Shown one piece after another: positions 14,971 to 24,211 of a stretch of 64,000 nucleotides of DNA (positions within the stretch are counted from its first letter, which is position 1; each line of letters begins with the position of its first letter). Origin of the DNA: CAYQJL01 sp964573295 (GTDB taxonomy: Bacteria; Eisenbacteria; RBG-16-71-46; CAIMUX01; WJJG01); the NCBI GenBank assembly GCA_964573295.1, contig CAZNJE010000001.1:62001-126000 (forward strand). The letters run 5' to 3'. The position numbers were made by a program, and so were the translations under genes. Under the pieces are notes generated by a model. The model saw only the letters and a program-made list of their open reading frames with translations. It ran no database searches and was not told the origin of the DNA.

Positions 14971-17900
14971 CTATTCGCGTTTGACGTAGATCTTGCGCAC
15001 CTCGGTCTCTCCCAGTGCGCTCAGCTTGAGGATGTAGAGTCCCGGGGCGACCCGTTGGCCGCGGTCGTTGGTGGTGTCCCAGGTGAGGAGCACCGTGGCG
15101 CCTGGCGCATAGTGGGGATAGCCCCCGTGCCAGCGGCTGCGCACCAGATCACCGCTCACCGAGTAGATCCGCAAATCAACCTCGACGCTGCTATGGTTGT
15201 GGGGGGGCAACACGAGCCGGAACTCGGCGGGGTCGCCCCCTGGCGGAACCACGATCGGATGCGGGAAAGGTCCTTCGAGTGTCACGCGCTCGGCGAACAG
15301 CTCCACCTCTGCGCTGGCCGGGCTCTCGTTGCCGGCCTCATCGACCGCGGCCACCGAAATCAGGTACTGCTCCGCTCCCTCGGGCGGGAAAACGGGCCAC
15401 CCCATCCGGCCCGGCGACACCTCATTGGCCGGGCAATGCTCGATCAGCTGCTCGCACAAGCGCTCGCGTGCCGGGCTGCTCACGAACCGGCCATAAAGGT
15501 AGTAGCCGGCGATATCCTCGGCGTCTACCGCCAGCCAGGTAACCCAGATGCCCTCGTCTTCCTTGCCGCGGATCACAGAAGCCCCCGGCATCGACGGTGC
15601 CGGCGGCGCGACTTGGTCCTCGGGATGCGTGAGGCCGGTGACCACATTCGATATGGCCGACCAGACTCCCAGCGCATCCCGCGAACGCAGGGCCACCCAG
15701 TACTGCTCACCGTGGCGGATGGAGCCGAGCCGGTAGCGCTGCCGCTCGCCCGGCGCTTGCGGCGCCGGCTGAACGGGCGCCCGCAGCAGGTCAGGCCAGT
15801 TTTCGGCCGTGATCGGGACCCGCGCGAAGCAAAGCTCATACTCGGCCACCGGGCCGGGCGGCTCGTTCGCAGCCGGCACGGTCCAGGCCAGCTCCAGCCA
15901 CCCGGGGCCTTCTTCGACTACGGCCAGGTCGGTGACCGCCTCGGGGGGCTCGGGCTCGTGCGGCGTCGTGAGCTGTACGTAGATGGAATTCGAGAGCCCC
16001 GATATGTTGCCGGCCTCGTCGGCCACGCGCAGCGCCAGCCCGTACTCGGCGCCGGGCGTGAGATTCTCCAAGGTGTAGACCTCGCTGGTGCCTGCCTCGG
16101 CCGGAGACATCTCGAGTTCGGCAACCTCAGACTCGGACCAGCCATCGGGCCCGATCGGCGCGCCAGGGCGTATACCCAAGAAATAGCGATCGGCATACCC
16201 CGCCGTCGAATCATCGCCGGTGGCGGTCCAGGCCAGCGTGAGCCGATCCTCGCCCAGCTCGCTGACCTGCAGATCGGTGACCGCCGAGGGCGCGCACTCG
16301 TCGGGCGGCGGTGAGGGTTCGTCGGGTTCGAGCTCGACCGTCGGGCTGTTCGAGACCTCTCCCCACAGCCCGATCTCGTCGCGGTAACGGATCGCGAATC
16401 CGAGCAATTCCCCGGCCGGCAGACCCGTGAGGTCGAAGCTCATCGCCGTGCCGCCCGGATCGCTACAGGGCTCCTGCTCCTGAACCTGCTCGGCCGCTTC
16501 GAACTCCTCAGCAGTCTCGATCGCCCCGCCCGCGCGCATGGCGATCACGAAAGCGGCGGCCGTGCCGCCCCCGCCGTCGTCACCGGCGGCGGTCCAGGAC
16601 AAGCGCACCGCATCCTCGCCCAGGGCCTGCGCGGCCAGATCGGCCACCCGGCCCGGCGGCATGAGATCGGGCGGCAGCGGCGGGCTGAGCGTGAGGGTGG
16701 CGCCGAGCGGCGAGAGCAGATCGGCATCGTCGATCGCCCGCACGGCCACGGTCACCGTCTCACCGGGCGTCAATCCCTCGAGACGGAAGCTGACGAGTGT
16801 GCCCGGCTCCCCCGGGGCGGGCAGGCCGGCGGTGACCTTCTCGGCCGCAGCCCACTGCGCTTCAGTCTGCAACATGTCACCGGCGGCGATCCCGAGCACG
16901 AACGAGGCAGCGGTGCCGTCATCGCCGTCATCCCCCGAGCAGAGCCAGCCCAGGTCGACCCACTCGTGATTGATCGCATCGAGCGTGAGATCGAGGACCG
17001 CCCCCGGCGGGGTCAGATCCTCCCCGCCGCCGGGTCCGGAACCGGAATCGGGCAAGGTCACCGCTTGCAGGGGTGTCCCCAGCGCGCTCCAGTTGCCGGC
17101 CTCATCGACAGCCCGCAGCGCCAGACCATAGAGCGTCTCGGGCGCCAGATCACGCAACCGCCAGGCCTGCCCGAGTCCGGCCGGTGCCGCCGGTGGAAGG
17201 CCGGCGGTGATCTGCTCGGCCTCGTCCCAATCGGCCTCCTCGTCGATCGCCCGGCCCTCGAGAACGCCCAGCGCATAGCCTGCGGCGATACCCTCGCCGC
17301 CGTCATCGCCCGTGGCGGTCCAGGTCAGAACGAACCCGTCCGCGTACTCCTGAGCGGCCAGCAGGTCGTCGATCGGCGCCGGGGGTGTCGTGTCCTCGTC
17401 CGGGCCGCCCCCCTCCTCGTCGGTCGTGATCATCAGGGGCGGACTCATGGGCGACAGATTGCCGGCATCGTCGTAGGCGCGCAGGCACAGGCCGTAGAGT
17501 TGCCCCGGCTCGAGGCCGTTGACGCGAGTCCACTGGATCCCGCCGGCGGGCGTCGGATCAGGCAGATCGGTGGTGCGCAGCGTCGCGGCCGCCCAGTCTT
17601 CATCGTCCGCGAGCGCCCTGCCTCGCAGGATCCCCAGCACGTAGAAGGCCGCGGTTCCCTCATCGCCGTCATCACCCGGCGTCGTCCACTGCAGCAGGGC
17701 ACCGTCGGCGTACACGGTCACCGCCGCGAGGTCCTCGATCATCATGGGCGGGTCGAGATCGGGGCCGCCGCCGCTCGGTTCCGCCAGCGTGGTATCGATC
17801 AGGGCGTTACCCAGCGGGGAGAGGTTTTCGACCTCGTCACGCACACGGAGGGCCAATCCGTAGACGGTGCTGTCGGCCAGGCCCGTCAGGAAGAAACTCT

Positions 17901-20900
17901 GCTCCGTACCCGGTTCCATCGGGTCCGGCAGCCCCTGGGTCACCCGCGTGGCCGCCGCCCAGTCGCTCTCCGAGTCAATCGCCTGGCCCTCCAGGTAGGA
18001 TAACTCGTAACTGGTCGCCGTTCCCTCATGGCCGTCATCGCCGGTGGCGCTCCAGGTCAGCAGGAAACCGTCGGTCCAGGCCGATGAAGCCAGATCGGTC
18101 ACCGGCGCCGGAGGGTCCTCGTCGACCGGGGCCGTGGGCGTGAGGGTCGTCACCGTCTGCGGAGGACTGAGCGGCGAGAGGTTGTCGGCTTCATCGACCG
18201 CCCGCAGACAGAAGCCGTAGGTGGTCTCGGGGCTGAGATCGCCGACGATCATGCTCTGCCCGGTACCGGCTGGCGCTGGCGTGGGCAGATCGAAACCGGT
18301 CTTCTGGGCGAGCTGCCAGTCCTCCTCGGTCTCGATCGGACCACCCGCGGCCCAGGCGAACCGGTAGGCGGCCGCGGTGCCCTGTTGACCATCGTCTCCA
18401 ACCGCCGTCCAGGTCAGGGTTACCTGATCACGCCCGGGGTCCGCCACGAGATCCTCGATTCGCCCCGGGGGAATCGTATCGGGTACTTCGGCGGTGGTCG
18501 CCACCGGCGAGTTGCCCAGCGGCGAGAGGTTGCCGTAGTTGTCGTAGGCGCGTAGACACAGGCCGTAGGCCGTCTCCGACGCCAGACCGTCCAGTTGCAC
18601 CTGTTGCGCGATGCCCGACTCGGCTGGTTCGGGCAGGCCTTCGGTGCGTAGCTCAGCGTCGGCCCAATCCCCAGCCGAGTCGATTGCCCGTCCAACCAGA
18701 ATCCCGAGCACGTAGCTCGTGGCCTGGCCGTCCTCACCGCTGTCCCCCGAAGCGGTCCACTCCAAATCGAAGCCGTTCGGATGCGACCCGGCCACAACAA
18801 GGTCCTCGATCGGTCCGGGCGGGATCGAGTGCGTGGTCACCTCCAGTGGATTCGGCAAGCCGCCCACGTTGCCGGCCTCATCGACCGCGCGCACCGCGAA
18901 GCCATAGGTGGTCTCGGAGGCAAGCCCGGTCACCTCGAGCGCCTCGGGCGAACCGGACGGAGCCGGCGACGGAAGCACAGCCTCGATCGGATCGGCCACG
19001 TTCCATTGCGCCTCGGTCTCGATGGCACCCCCCACCCGCAGACGTGCCAGGTAGTGATCCGCGGTTCCTTGGTTCCCATCGTCCCCCGGCGCCGTCCAGG
19101 TCAGGGCAAGACTGGTCGGGGCCAGATTGCCGGCGGTCAGGTCCTCAATGGCGGCGGGCGGATCCGTATCGGGTTCATCGAGCGGCGGGGTGGTGACCGT
19201 GGCGACGTTCGAGATTCCCGGCTCGAGTCGCCCGTAGACGTTGTTCTTCGCCGCGAAGTAGTACTGCGTGTCGGGCATCAAGCCCCCGGCACCCTTGCGT
19301 ATCTCGCCGCCCTGCTCTTCCGGGAACTCGAAGCGTCCGCTGGCGACCTCGCAGGCATCCCAGTTCTCGTCGGTGATCGGGAATGTCGCCTGGCGCACCT
19401 CACTCACATAGACCACGTTCTCCTCGCCCACCGGCTGTGGCCAGTAGAGCGACACCGAATCTGGCTCAACCGGCTCGCCTTGCAGGTTCTCGATCGTCAG
19501 CCAGAAGCTGAAGCGGGCGTCATTCGGCGGAATGCCGGCGAGGTACATCTGATAGGGATTGACCTCGACCTGTCCGTTCTCGAACTGGCGGACGTAAAGC
19601 GTGTCGCCGCTGTAGACCTCGCGCTGGAAGTCCTCGAGCGGGGCGCCGAAATCCCAATCGTACTCGGGCAACCACTGCAGGCTATGCTCGTCCTCGGTGA
19701 AGCAGAAATAGCCATCGCCCAGCATGCTGGTCCCCAAACCCCAGCGGATCATCCGCTGCGTGTACTCGGGATCCTCGTACGCATCGATCCGTGTGAACAC
19801 TTGCAGATAGGTGACGTCCCAGCCCGAACGTTCATCCGGCCCTTCCGGGTTCATGGCGCGCTCGGCGTACTCGTAGCCGTACCCCATGGGGTTGTTCCAG
19901 TTGTTCCGGCCGTACATGTAGTTCCACCAATTGCGGTTGCCCGTAGGCGAGGGGTGGGGCTGCCACTCCTCGATCTTGAGACCGTTGAGCTCGGTAACCC
20001 AGGAGGGATTCAGCGTGGGGCCGTTGCGATTGGTGATGATCACCATGTCGTCCCCGATGACGGCGAAGAGACGATCGCGGAAGTCTTCATTGGTTTCGCG
20101 GTACAGAATTGAGAGCGAGTCCTGATCACCGCCCTCCCAGCAGAAGTTGTCGATGCCCTCGGCCAGCCCGTCACGATCGGGGTCGGCATCGGCATACTGG
20201 CCGGGTACGCAACAGTGCGGGCAATCGAAGAACACTTCCCAGGCCATGCCGTCGTAGGAGGAACTGCCCCAGCCCCACGGCTCCCAATCGGGGGAGTTCT
20301 GCGTGATCTGCGGGATCGCTACGTCGACGTACCACTCGGCGTAGGTCATTCCCACACTGGTCCCATACGTACCCTCGGGACAGTAGCGGGTCCAGTTCGC
20401 AACGTAGCCGGTCCAGCCCTCCACGCGCTCGCCGCTGGTGTCGTAAAGATACCAGTCGTTCTGCATGGCGTAATACTGGCACAGCCGGACGAGGCAGTAG
20501 GAGGTGTCGGCATACCAGAAGGTCTCGCCCTCGTTCCAGTTGGCTATGAACTGGGGCATGCTGCGGTAGAAGATGCGAATGTGGGGATTCGCCGCGCGAA
20601 TCTCAGCGATGAGTTCAGGCGGTTCACGCGTGCTCAGCATGTCGAACCAGGCGAGCATCTCTTGCTGCTCAGGCGGGAGTTGGTTGGAATTGTAGGTATG
20701 CGCCATAATGCGGGGGTAGCTTGGCGGCCCGCCCGGCGTGGCTTCGGCCGGGGGTGCGGTCACCAAGGCGGCCGCCAAAGCGGCTGCCACGGCTGCTGCC
20801 ACGGCGGTCAAGATGACGCGCGTTCGTCCCGGGCACCGCGCCGCCAGGAACCGGCCGGTCCGGGACGCCAGAATGTCGGGAATCGGGTTCGATATGTGCA

Positions 20901-20937
20901 TACCCGTCTCTTGTGCAGGATCCATGCCAGTGGACAC
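14971..20937 (-). CDS. Giant secreted glycoside-hydrolase-like protein with 12 fibronectin-III repeats
   Basis: 1988 residues, the longest gene in the window. A signal peptide with an Ala-rich core (residues ~40-65, ending PPAEA) precedes a ~430-residue domain. That domain has TIM-barrel-like features reminiscent of hypothetical glycoside hydrolases of the GHL15 type: RIMAHTYNSNQ, PHIRIFYRSM, a DTSGERVEGW strand and the acidic GLKIEEW segment. About 12 fibronectin-III domains of ~105 residues follow, most with a fixed W-T-A-x-G-D-D-G core, an inserted A-I-D/E-x-E-x-x-W segment and an R-A-V-D-E-A-G-N end. The last ~90 residues are a FlgD-Ig-like domain (LRIYSVSGDLVRS, then GQRVAPGLYIL). It is probably surface-bound or secreted and acts on a polysaccharide. 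The GTG start at 20937 is tentative; ATG 20925 is possible. Confidence 0.8.
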   Translation of the reverse strand: MSTGMDPAQETGMHISNPIPDILASRTGRFLAARCPGRTRVILTAVAAAVAAALAAALVTAPPAEATPGGPPSYPRIMAHTYNSNQLPPEQQEMLAWFDMLSTREPPELIAEIRAANPHIRIFYRSMPQFIANWNEGETFWYADTSYCLVRLCQYYAMQNDWYLYDTSGERVEGWTGYVANWTRYCPEGTYGTSVGMTYAEWYVDVAIPQITQNSPDWEPWGWGSSSYDGMAWEVFFDCPHCCVPGQYADADPDRDGLAEGIDNFCWEGGDQDSLSILYRETNEDFRDRLFAVIGDDMVIITNRNGPTLNPSWVTELNGLKIEEWQPHPSPTGNRNWWNYMYGRNNWNNPMGYGYEYAERAMNPEGPDERSGWDVTYLQVFTRIDAYEDPEYTQRMIRWGLGTSMLGDGYFCFTEDEHSLQWLPEYDWDFGAPLEDFQREVYSGDTLYVRQFENGQVEVNPYQMYLAGIPPNDARFSFWLTIENLQGEPVEPDSVSLYWPQPVGEENVVYVSEVRQATFPITDENWDACEVASGRFEFPEEQGGEIRKGAGGLMPDTQYYFAAKNNVYGRLEPGISNVATVTTPPLDEPDTDPPAAIEDLTAGNLAPTSLALTWTAPGDDGNQGTADHYLARLRVGGAIETEAQWNVADPIEAVLPSPAPSGSPEALEVTGLASETTYGFAVRAVDEAGNVGGLPNPLEVTTHSIPPGPIEDLVVAGSHPNGFDLEWTASGDSGEDGQATSYVLGILVGRAIDSAGDWADAELRTEGLPEPAESGIAQQVQLDGLASETAYGLCLRAYDNYGNLSPLGNSPVATTAEVPDTIPPGRIEDLVADPGRDQVTLTWTAVGDDGQQGTAAAYRFAWAAGGPIETEEDWQLAQKTGFDLPTPAPAGTGQSMIVGDLSPETTYGFCLRAVDEADNLSPLSPPQTVTTLTPTAPVDEDPPAPVTDLASSAWTDGFLLTWSATGDDGHEGTATSYELSYLEGQAIDSESDWAAATRVTQGLPDPMEPGTEQSFFLTGLADSTVYGLALRVRDEVENLSPLGNALIDTTLAEPSGGGPDLDPPMMIEDLAAVTVYADGALLQWTTPGDDGDEGTAAFYVLGILRGRALADDEDWAAATLRTTDLPDPTPAGGIQWTRVNGLEPGQLYGLCLRAYDDAGNLSPMSPPLMITTDEEGGGPDEDTTPPAPIDDLLAAQEYADGFVLTWTATGDDGGEGIAAGYALGVLEGRAIDEEADWDEAEQITAGLPPAAPAGLGQAWRLRDLAPETLYGLALRAVDEAGNWSALGTPLQAVTLPDSGSGPGGGEDLTPPGAVLDLTLDAINHEWVDLGWLCSGDDGDDGTAASFVLGIAAGDMLQTEAQWAAAEKVTAGLPAPGEPGTLVSFRLEGLTPGETVTVAVRAIDDADLLSPLGATLTLSPPLPPDLMPPGRVADLAAQALGEDAVRLSWTAAGDDGGGGTAAAFVIAMRAGGAIETAEEFEAAEQVQEQEPCSDPGGTAMSFDLTGLPAGELLGFAIRYRDEIGLWGEVSNSPTVELEPDEPSPPPDECAPSAVTDLQVSELGEDRLTLAWTATGDDSTAGYADRYFLGIRPGAPIGPDGWSESEVAELEMSPAEAGTSEVYTLENLTPGAEYGLALRVADEAGNISGLSNSIYVQLTTPHEPEPPEAVTDLAVVEEGPGWLELAWTVPAANEPPGPVAEYELCFARVPITAENWPDLLRAPVQPAPQAPGERQRYRLGSIRHGEQYWVALRSRDALGVWSAISNVVTGLTHPEDQVAPPAPSMPGASVIRGKEDEGIWVTWLAVDAEDIAGYYLYGRFVSSPARERLCEQLIEHCPANEVSPGRMGWPVFPPEGAEQYLISVAAVDEAGNESPASAEVELFAERVTLEGPFPHPIVVPPGGDPAEFRLVLPPHNHSSVEVDLRIYSVSGDLVRSRWHGGYPHYAPGATVLLTWDTTNDRGQRVAPGLYILKLSALGETEVRKIYVKRE

Positions 20938-21462
20938 CTGTCCACAATTGCCTCCATCCGACCTACTTACTATCGGCGTAACCAGTTATCTCATCCAGCC
21001 CAACAGGCCTCGTGCGGCGCTTTCCGGCCCAGGATTGCAGGCTGCAATGGACCGGCCGGCTGCGCTGCGACCTGCAAACGGGGCTCACGCGCCCGGTCCC
21101 CGGGCCCCTTCGCATGACTCGCGGCAGAGAGGGAATTCTCCGGTGCAGCCTACGGGAGCTTTCCCTCTGGATCGAAGGTGCGGAACAGTGTTGACTGCTT
21201 GCGTGTTTGGACAGACGAGCAGAACAAGTCCGATCGCGAGATCGGTAGAAAGATCGGTAGAAAGACCGGTGGAGAGATCGGTGGAGAGATCCGCCATGAG
21301 ATCCGTCGTGAGAGCGGCGGCAGGACCGATGGTCGGATCGGCATGAAATTTTGTCAGTTCGCGTGCCGGCGTATCGGAGGGGACCCGCCGGCGGCAGACA
21401 CACGGGCGGCTGCTCACCGGGGCGCAGGTCCGATTCGCGCAAAGCGTAAGGAGGCAGTCTCA
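20938..21462. other. Divergent intergenic region between giant FnIII gene and degP
   Basis: 525 bases without a convincing gene. It must hold the promoters of both flanking genes. The part near 20960-21000 is relatively AT-rich (TACTTACTATCGGCG), a reasonable place for a promoter, but I cannot match a -35/-10 pair. The right half carries a 12-bp repeat array that ends 115 bases before the degP start. Confidence 0.5.
21228..21347. repeat. 12-bp tandem repeat, 10 copies, in the degP leader
   Basis: Ten 12-bp units from 21228 to 21347. The left ones are nearly identical (GATCGGTAGAAA twice, then GACCGGTGGAGA, GATCGGTGGAGA) and the right ones diverge (GATCCGCCATGA, GAGCGGCGGCAG). The gradient of divergence along the array is clear. 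Confidence 0.9.
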
Positions 21463-22998
21463 ATGAAACGAATGATGCACGCAGACGAGGAATCCGTTCG
21501 GCGTTGCCGTCGGTGGCTTCCCTGGACGGTGATCGTCTTGGTGGCATTGGTGGCCGGAGCAGGCGGATCCTACCTCGCGCGCGGGCCCGAGTCACTGGTG
21601 CCCCCCGCTCACGCGGCTTCTGACCAGGATCCGGCCGAGGTTGCAGCTGCGCTGGGCAAGAGCTTCGCGGAAATCGCCGACGCAGTCCTGCCGGCGGTGG
21701 TCACCATCACCAGCGAGCGAGTGGTCACCATGGATTTCGGCATGGGGCCGTCGCGGTCTCCCTTCCCCGATTTCTTCGAGCGCTTCATGCCCCACTTGAG
21801 AGATCGCACTCGGGAACCGCGTGAGTTCCGGCAGGAGGCGCTGGGTTCGGGGGTGATCGTGAGCCAGGAAGGCATCCTCCTCACGGCCAACCATGTGGTC
21901 GAGAACGCCGAACGGGTGAAGGTCCTACTCTCCGACGACCGCGAGTTCGAGGCCGAGGTGGTGGGCACCGATCCCAGTACCGATCTGGCTGTCTTGCGCC
22001 TGGGAGATCACGGTGATCTGCCGTGGGTGCCGATCGGCAACAGCGAGGAGCTCAAGGTGGGTGAATGGGTTCTGGCCATGGGCAATCCATTCGGCCCCGG
22101 CTTGCGCGGATCGGTCACCGCCGGGATCGTCAGCGCCAAGGGCCGCTCGGGCATCGGCCTGACGCGCTATGAAGATTTCATTCAGACCGACGCCGCGATC
22201 AACCCGGGCAATAGCGGCGGACCACTGGTCAACCTTCACGGCGAGGTGATCGGCATCAACACGGCGATCGCCACTCGCACGGGCGGCTACCAGGGTGTGG
22301 GATTTGCCATTCCGATTGATCTGGCCGCCACGGTCATGGAGGCCATTCTGACCGAAGGCCGCATGATTCGAGGCTGGCTGGGCGTCTACATTCGCGACCT
22401 CGATCCGTCGCTGCGGGAGGCTTTTGGGATGGATCCCCAGTCCACCGGGGGCGTGCTCATCCAGCAGGTCACCGAGGACAGCCCGGCTGAAGAGGCCGGA
22501 ATGCGGGATGGGGATGTCATCCTCTCGATCGACGGCCGCAAGGTGGACGACTCCGAGGATCTGAAGCTTCAGGTAGCCGCGATCCCGCCTCAGACCGAGG
22601 TCGAGATCTCGGTGCTACGCGAGGGTGATCGCAAAACGTTGGATGTCACCATCGGCGAGCTCGAGCCCCAAGAGGAGTTCGCCGGAGCCGAACCAGAACT
22701 CGACGCGCTCGAGGGCCTGGGTTTCCGGGTCCACGATCTCAACGACGAGTGGCGCCAGGAACTCAGCTTGGAAAGGAACATTGATGGAATCGTGGTGACC
22801 GATATCACCCCGGGCACGCCGGCATCGGATGCCGACCTGCGTGAATTGGACGTCATCACCCACGCTCAGCGGGAGCCGGTGAACTCGATGCGCCAGCTGC
22901 GCGATGCGATCGATGGCCTGGAGGCCGGCGATATCCTGCTCCTCAAGGTAGTCACGCAAGCGAACCGGCGGTTTGTGGCCATTCGCATTCCGGAGTAG
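21463..22998 (+). CDS. degP: Periplasmic HtrA/DegP-type serine protease
   Basis: A 511-residue protein from ATG 21463 with AAGGAGG upstream. An N-terminal membrane anchor or signal (residues ~18-40) precedes the trypsin-like domain with an intact triad: His in LTANHVV (near 144), Asp in DPSTDLAVLRL (near 173) and Ser in NPGNSGGPLVN (near 251). Two PDZ domains follow (about 275-375 and 405-505), the first with the carboxylate-binding RGWLGVYI. It degrades or refolds damaged envelope proteins in the periplasm. It is preceded by a 12-bp repeat leader and followed by a strong terminator, so it is likely monocistronic. The symbol is used in the family sense; DegQ or MucD-like naming would be equally valid. 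Confidence 0.93.
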   Translation: MKRMMHADEESVRRCRRWLPWTVIVLVALVAGAGGSYLARGPESLVPPAHAASDQDPAEVAAALGKSFAEIADAVLPAVVTITSERVVTMDFGMGPSRSPFPDFFERFMPHLRDRTREPREFRQEALGSGVIVSQEGILLTANHVVENAERVKVLLSDDREFEAEVVGTDPSTDLAVLRLGDHGDLPWVPIGNSEELKVGEWVLAMGNPFGPGLRGSVTAGIVSAKGRSGIGLTRYEDFIQTDAAINPGNSGGPLVNLHGEVIGINTAIATRTGGYQGVGFAIPIDLAATVMEAILTEGRMIRGWLGVYIRDLDPSLREAFGMDPQSTGGVLIQQVTEDSPAEEAGMRDGDVILSIDGRKVDDSEDLKLQVAAIPPQTEVEISVLREGDRKTLDVTIGELEPQEEFAGAEPELDALEGLGFRVHDLNDEWRQELSLERNIDGIVVTDITPGTPASDADLRELDVITHAQREPVNSMRQLRDAIDGLEAGDILLLKVVTQANRRFVAIRIPE

Positions 22999-23031
22999 AA
23001 TCCCACGCGGACGTTGTCGCGTGATGTCGAG

Positions 23032-23063
23032 GGCCGCCGCGCGATCAGCGCGGCGGCCTTTGC
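23032..23063 (+). terminator. Rho-independent terminator after degP
   Basis: A perfect 11-bp GC stem (GGCCGCCGCGC, 23032-23042) pairs with 23048-23058 across a GATCA loop and is followed by TTTGCG. It ends 54 bases before the TrmJ-like gene and separates it from degP. Confidence 0.85.
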
Positions 23064-23116
23064 GTGGGGGCCGCCCCACCGATTCCGTTTCGCCATGAGG
23101 GGGTACTGTCGCCGGC

Positions 23117-24211
23117 ATGGTCGTAGATCCACTTCCGATCACCTTCGCACTGGTCGAGCCCAGCGAACCGGGCAATGTGGGCGCGGTCGCGCGCAGTCTG
23201 GGCGCATTCGGATTCGGCGAGCTGATTCTGATCGAACCCCGCCGTAAGGTGAGCCCCAAGGATCGGACCCTCGCGGTGCGGATCGGGCGCGAGGTGCTTC
23301 ACCAGGCGCGCGTGTGGAGCGACGCTGAGTTCATCGCCCGCGCACCGGCCTACGACGAGATCTGGGGCACCAGTGCCCGGGTCGGGCGCCGCCGCCGACC
23401 AGAGAGCGCACGACGTTTGGTAGTCGATTACCTCAGACAGGAAACCAAGCGCGTCCTGCTGCTTTTCGGCCCCGAACGCGATGGCCTGAGTCTCACCTGG
23501 CTGGACCGGTGCCATCGGCTCCTCCGTCTACCCACTCGTGATGGGTGCCCGCTCAATCTGGCTCAGGCCGTCACCGTATGCGCCTACGAATTTCGGTCAC
23601 AGCTCGCCGAGGCCGGGCCAGGATCGCAGCCCGAGAGTACGAACCCGGCCACCTCCGATGGCAGCCCGCCAAGCGCAACCTCTCGCCTGCCCGGAGATGC
23701 GCTTGCGGTTTCCTTGCGCGACCGTCAAGAGCTTTTGCACCGAACCGCCGCGCTGCTGGCCGAACTCGACTACCCTAGCCGAGCCCTTCACGGGCATCCG
23801 CCGTCGGCCTACCTTCAACCCCTGCGTGCAGGAACCTACAGCCAAGGCCAGGCGCGCTGGCTTCTCGGGCTTCTCACCCGAATCGAGCGCCGACTTGGGA
23901 TGCACCCGCATCCCGACGATCCATGCAAAAGCGGTGTGGCGTCTCCGCCCGCCGATGCCGCTTGCCCCGGGGAGGGGGCGGCGTCGCATTCGGCGGATGC
24001 CGCGGTCCACGGGGTGGATCCGGCGGCCCCCTCAGTCGATGCCGCGCCCCACGGGGTGGATCCGGCGGCCCCTTCAGTCGATGCCGCGCCCCACGGAGCG
24101 GGTGAGACCTCACATGGGACTGCGGCACCCGATGCGGAAGGCGGGTCCGCGCGGGCCTGTAACAACGAGGAGCGACCGGTGAACCCGAATCCAGGTTTTC
24201 AGGACGGCTAA
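23117..24211 (+). CDS. TrmJ-like SPOUT RNA methyltransferase
   Basis: A 364-residue protein. Residues ~1-165 form a SpoU/TrmH SPOUT domain: FALVEPSEPGNVGAVARSL (motif 1 with the Asn), LLLFGPERDGLS (motif 2) and LNLAQAVTVCAYEF (motif 3), the AdoMet-binding trefoil knot. This arrangement matches TrmJ, which 2'-O-methylates the wobble-region nucleotide 32 of tRNAs. A helical region around residues 200-260 (RQELLHRTAALLAELDY) also resembles the TrmJ C-terminal part. The last ~100 residues are a low-complexity tail carrying a 42-bp repeat and are unlikely to be part of the fold. The stop codon overlaps the start of the next gene (TAATG), indicating translational coupling. Confidence 0.85.
   Translation: MVVDPLPITFALVEPSEPGNVGAVARSLGAFGFGELILIEPRRKVSPKDRTLAVRIGREVLHQARVWSDAEFIARAPAYDEIWGTSARVGRRRRPESARRLVVDYLRQETKRVLLLFGPERDGLSLTWLDRCHRLLRLPTRDGCPLNLAQAVTVCAYEFRSQLAEAGPGSQPESTNPATSDGSPPSATSRLPGDALAVSLRDRQELLHRTAALLAELDYPSRALHGHPPSAYLQPLRAGTYSQGQARWLLGLLTRIERRLGMHPHPDDPCKSGVASPPADAACPGEGAASHSADAAVHGVDPAAPSVDAAPHGVDPAAPSVDAAPHGAGETSHGTAAPDAEGGSARACNNEERPVNPNPGFQDG
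23996..24102. repeat. 42-bp tandem repeat, 2.5 copies, in the TrmJ-like tail
   Basis: Units start at 23996, 24038 and 24080 and are almost identical. They encode a 14-residue period (D-A-A-P-H-G-V-D-P-A-A-P-S-V) in the C-terminal tail. This is the longest unit in the window and keeps the frame. Confidence 0.9.

Noticed and set aside
14326..16314. A 662-codon plus-strand gene opposite the giant FnIII and DUF5916 genes
   Set aside because: It runs antisense across two well supported genes and their gap; long antisense frames are expected at this GC content.
18781..20112. A 443-codon plus-strand gene opposite the giant FnIII gene
   Set aside because: Antisense shadow of a clearly coding frame; its peptide has no domain pattern.
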